The position numbers and the translations under genes were made by a program. A DNA stretch of 6,759 nucleotides. Source: Desulfobacteraceae bacterium. Lineage in GTDB: Bacteria; Desulfobacterota; Desulfobacteria; Desulfobacterales; JAABPS01. A model generated the notes under the pieces. The model was not told the DNA's origin. It saw only the letters and a list, made by a program, of their open reading frames with translations, and ran no database searches. The DNA lies in contig JAABPS010000150.1 in assembly GCA_011391835.1 (NCBI GenBank), positions 1-6,759 on the forward strand. The letters run 5' to 3'. Positions 5,700-6,759 of this stretch are shown here, one piece after another. Position 1 is the first letter of the stretch, and each line of letters begins with the position of its first letter.

Positions 5700-6674
5700 T
5701 CATGCCATTCCAATTTTAGCCATCCGCTTGTGTATTTCCTGCGCCTGCCCGACCATCTCTTCGATGATATCCCGGACCGGCATGATTTTTTTGGGGATGC
5801 CTATCCCTTGTGATATGGAAATGGTTCCAGCGTTCAAATCGCCGGTCTGGTACATCTTCCTGGCCGCTTCGCCGGAAACATAGGGAAGTATCTCCTCCAG
5901 CAAACCGCCCCTTTTTTCAATTTCAAGGGTCTTCTTCGCCGGCTCATTCATCCAAACTCGATGTGTGAAACCAACCGAAAACATAATCAGGTCTGTGCTG
6001 AGTTCGTCGGCTTCACAAAGCGCCTGCTTTAAATTCTGATGCACCGGGCATTCGTCGGAAAGCACTAAGCGCGAGCCGACGATGGCCGCTTCCGCGCCCA
6101 GAGAGAGAACGGCGTAGAGTCCGCGCCCGTCAACAACACCGCCACCGCCGATGACCGGAATCTGAACCGCATCGACCGTCGACGGCACCAGCACCATCGT
6201 TGTGATATTCAATATCCCAGTCGCACCGCCATTCTCATATCCCACAACCGTTACGGCATCTGCGCCAAGCGAGGCCACTTTCCTGGCGTAACGCACCCCG
6301 ACGCATTTGTGAATCCAGGTCATGCCGTATTCCTTGAAAAGCGCCACCAGATCTACCGGCGCCTGATAGCCCGACGTCTCGACTATTTTTACCCCTTCCG
6401 CTGAGAGTATATCGAGAAATATTCTGTTATCGGGCGGCATCAGTTGAGGGAAGAGATTGATATTGACGGCGAATGGTTTATCGGTCAATTCTCTGGTTTT
6501 TCTAATTTCCAGACGAAGCTTCTCCGGGTCCTTGAAGATTGCCGAGGCGATAATCCCGAGCGCGCCGGCATTAGAAATTGCTGCCACGAAGGGGGCCAGC
6601 GTAATGTCCATCATGGTTCCGCCAATAATCGGATATTGAATCCCCAGCAACTCGGTTATTCTGGTTTTAAACAT
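5700..6674 (-). CDS. NPD/nitronate monooxygenase-family flavoprotein
   Basis: This 324-residue TIM-barrel protein belongs to the 2-nitropropane dioxygenase/nitronate monooxygenase family, FMN enzymes related to IMP dehydrogenase and FabK. Visible features: GIQYPIIGGTMMD (11-23), the ISNAGALGII segment (33-42), KPFAVNINLF (66-75), PVIGGGGVVDGRGL (173-186) and EAAIVGSRL (195-203), the last two being the FMN phosphate-binding region. GDLNAGTISISQGIG near the C-terminus is also family-like. In nitronate monooxygenases an EAGGH motif after the fifth strand carries the catalytic histidine; here that position reads YENGGATG (146-153), with no histidine. The reaction is therefore uncertain; enoyl reductase-like or other FMN chemistry is possible. 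I chose the ATG at 6674 because AGGAGGT lies about 4 nt upstream. No signal peptide is seen, so it is cytoplasmic. The lipoprotein follows 157 bp downstream with its own promoter. Confidence 0.88.
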   Translation of the reverse strand: MFKTRITELLGIQYPIIGGTMMDITLAPFVAAISNAGALGIIASAIFKDPEKLRLEIRKTRELTDKPFAVNINLFPQLMPPDNRIFLDILSAEGVKIVETSGYQAPVDLVALFKEYGMTWIHKCVGVRYARKVASLGADAVTVVGYENGGATGILNITTMVLVPSTVDAVQIPVIGGGGVVDGRGLYAVLSLGAEAAIVGSRLVLSDECPVHQNLKQALCEADELSTDLIMFSVGFTHRVWMNEPAKKTLEIEKRGGLLEEILPYVSGEAARKMYQTGDLNAGTISISQGIGIPKKIMPVRDIIEEMVGQAQEIHKRMAKIGMA

Positions 6675-6689
6675 GACACCTCCTGTCAA

Positions 6690-6758
6690 TCAAGGGGTTA
6701 ACATGCCTTTCGTGCAACCGCCTTTTTGAGATTCTATTTCATGGTAGTTGCCGGAGGC
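6690..6758 (-). CDS. Possible 3' end of an upstream gene (22 codons, start outside window)
   Basis: One minus-strand frame is open from the window edge to a TGA at 6692-6690, encoding a tail that includes YHEIESQKGGCTKGMLTP. The stop falls 15 nt before the NPD gene start, and the NPD ribosome site lies between, as in a tightly packed operon. Twenty-two open codons can easily arise by chance, and I do not recognise the tail. If real, the NPD gene is probably co-transcribed with it. Confidence 0.25.
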   Translation of the reverse strand, partial: ASGNYHEIESQKGGCTKGMLTP

Positions 6759-6759
6759 C

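Overview
The window looks like chromosomal DNA from a Gram-negative bacterium. A Tat-type signal peptide, a lipobox, a Sec signal peptide and sigma70-like promoters support this. The gene mix (free-standing Tat-exported DUF362 protein, class-3 aldehyde dehydrogenase, YbjQ, NPD-family flavoprotein, SUMF1-domain protein) would fit an anaerobic Desulfobacterota-like organism. That placement is inference from gene style only.

Layout. Plus strand, 1-1503: the 3' end of a SUMF1/formylglycine-generating-enzyme-like gene, then a Tat-exported DUF362 protein. Minus strand, 3728 down to 1541: ybjQ, a spacer with a possible promoter, a class-3 aldehyde dehydrogenase, and then a 17-codon remnant of a second ybjQ followed by a copy of the ybjQ downstream DNA. 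The remnant and its flank match the intact ybjQ end without gaps at a constant offset of 1750 bp (about 84% by hand count), so the dehydrogenase lies between two direct repeats. Plus strand, 4133-4470: a DUF488 gene broken by one missing base in an A run. Minus strand, 6758 down to 4592: a possible gene tail, an NPD/nitronate-monooxygenase-like protein, a 51-residue proline/histidine-rich lipoprotein with its own good promoter, and a secreted M15 peptidase.

How the genes fit together. There is no obvious single pathway. The lipoprotein and the M15 peptidase are adjacent, co-oriented envelope proteins and may be co-expressed. The dehydrogenase and the NPD flavoprotein are stand-alone oxidoreductases. 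The most informative parts are the duplicated ybjQ tail bracketing the dehydrogenase, the frameshifted DUF488 gene, the very small lipoprotein, and the NPD protein lacking the usual catalytic histidine. I saw no tRNA, rRNA, CRISPR array, transposase gene or defence system, and I do not claim a new multi-gene system.
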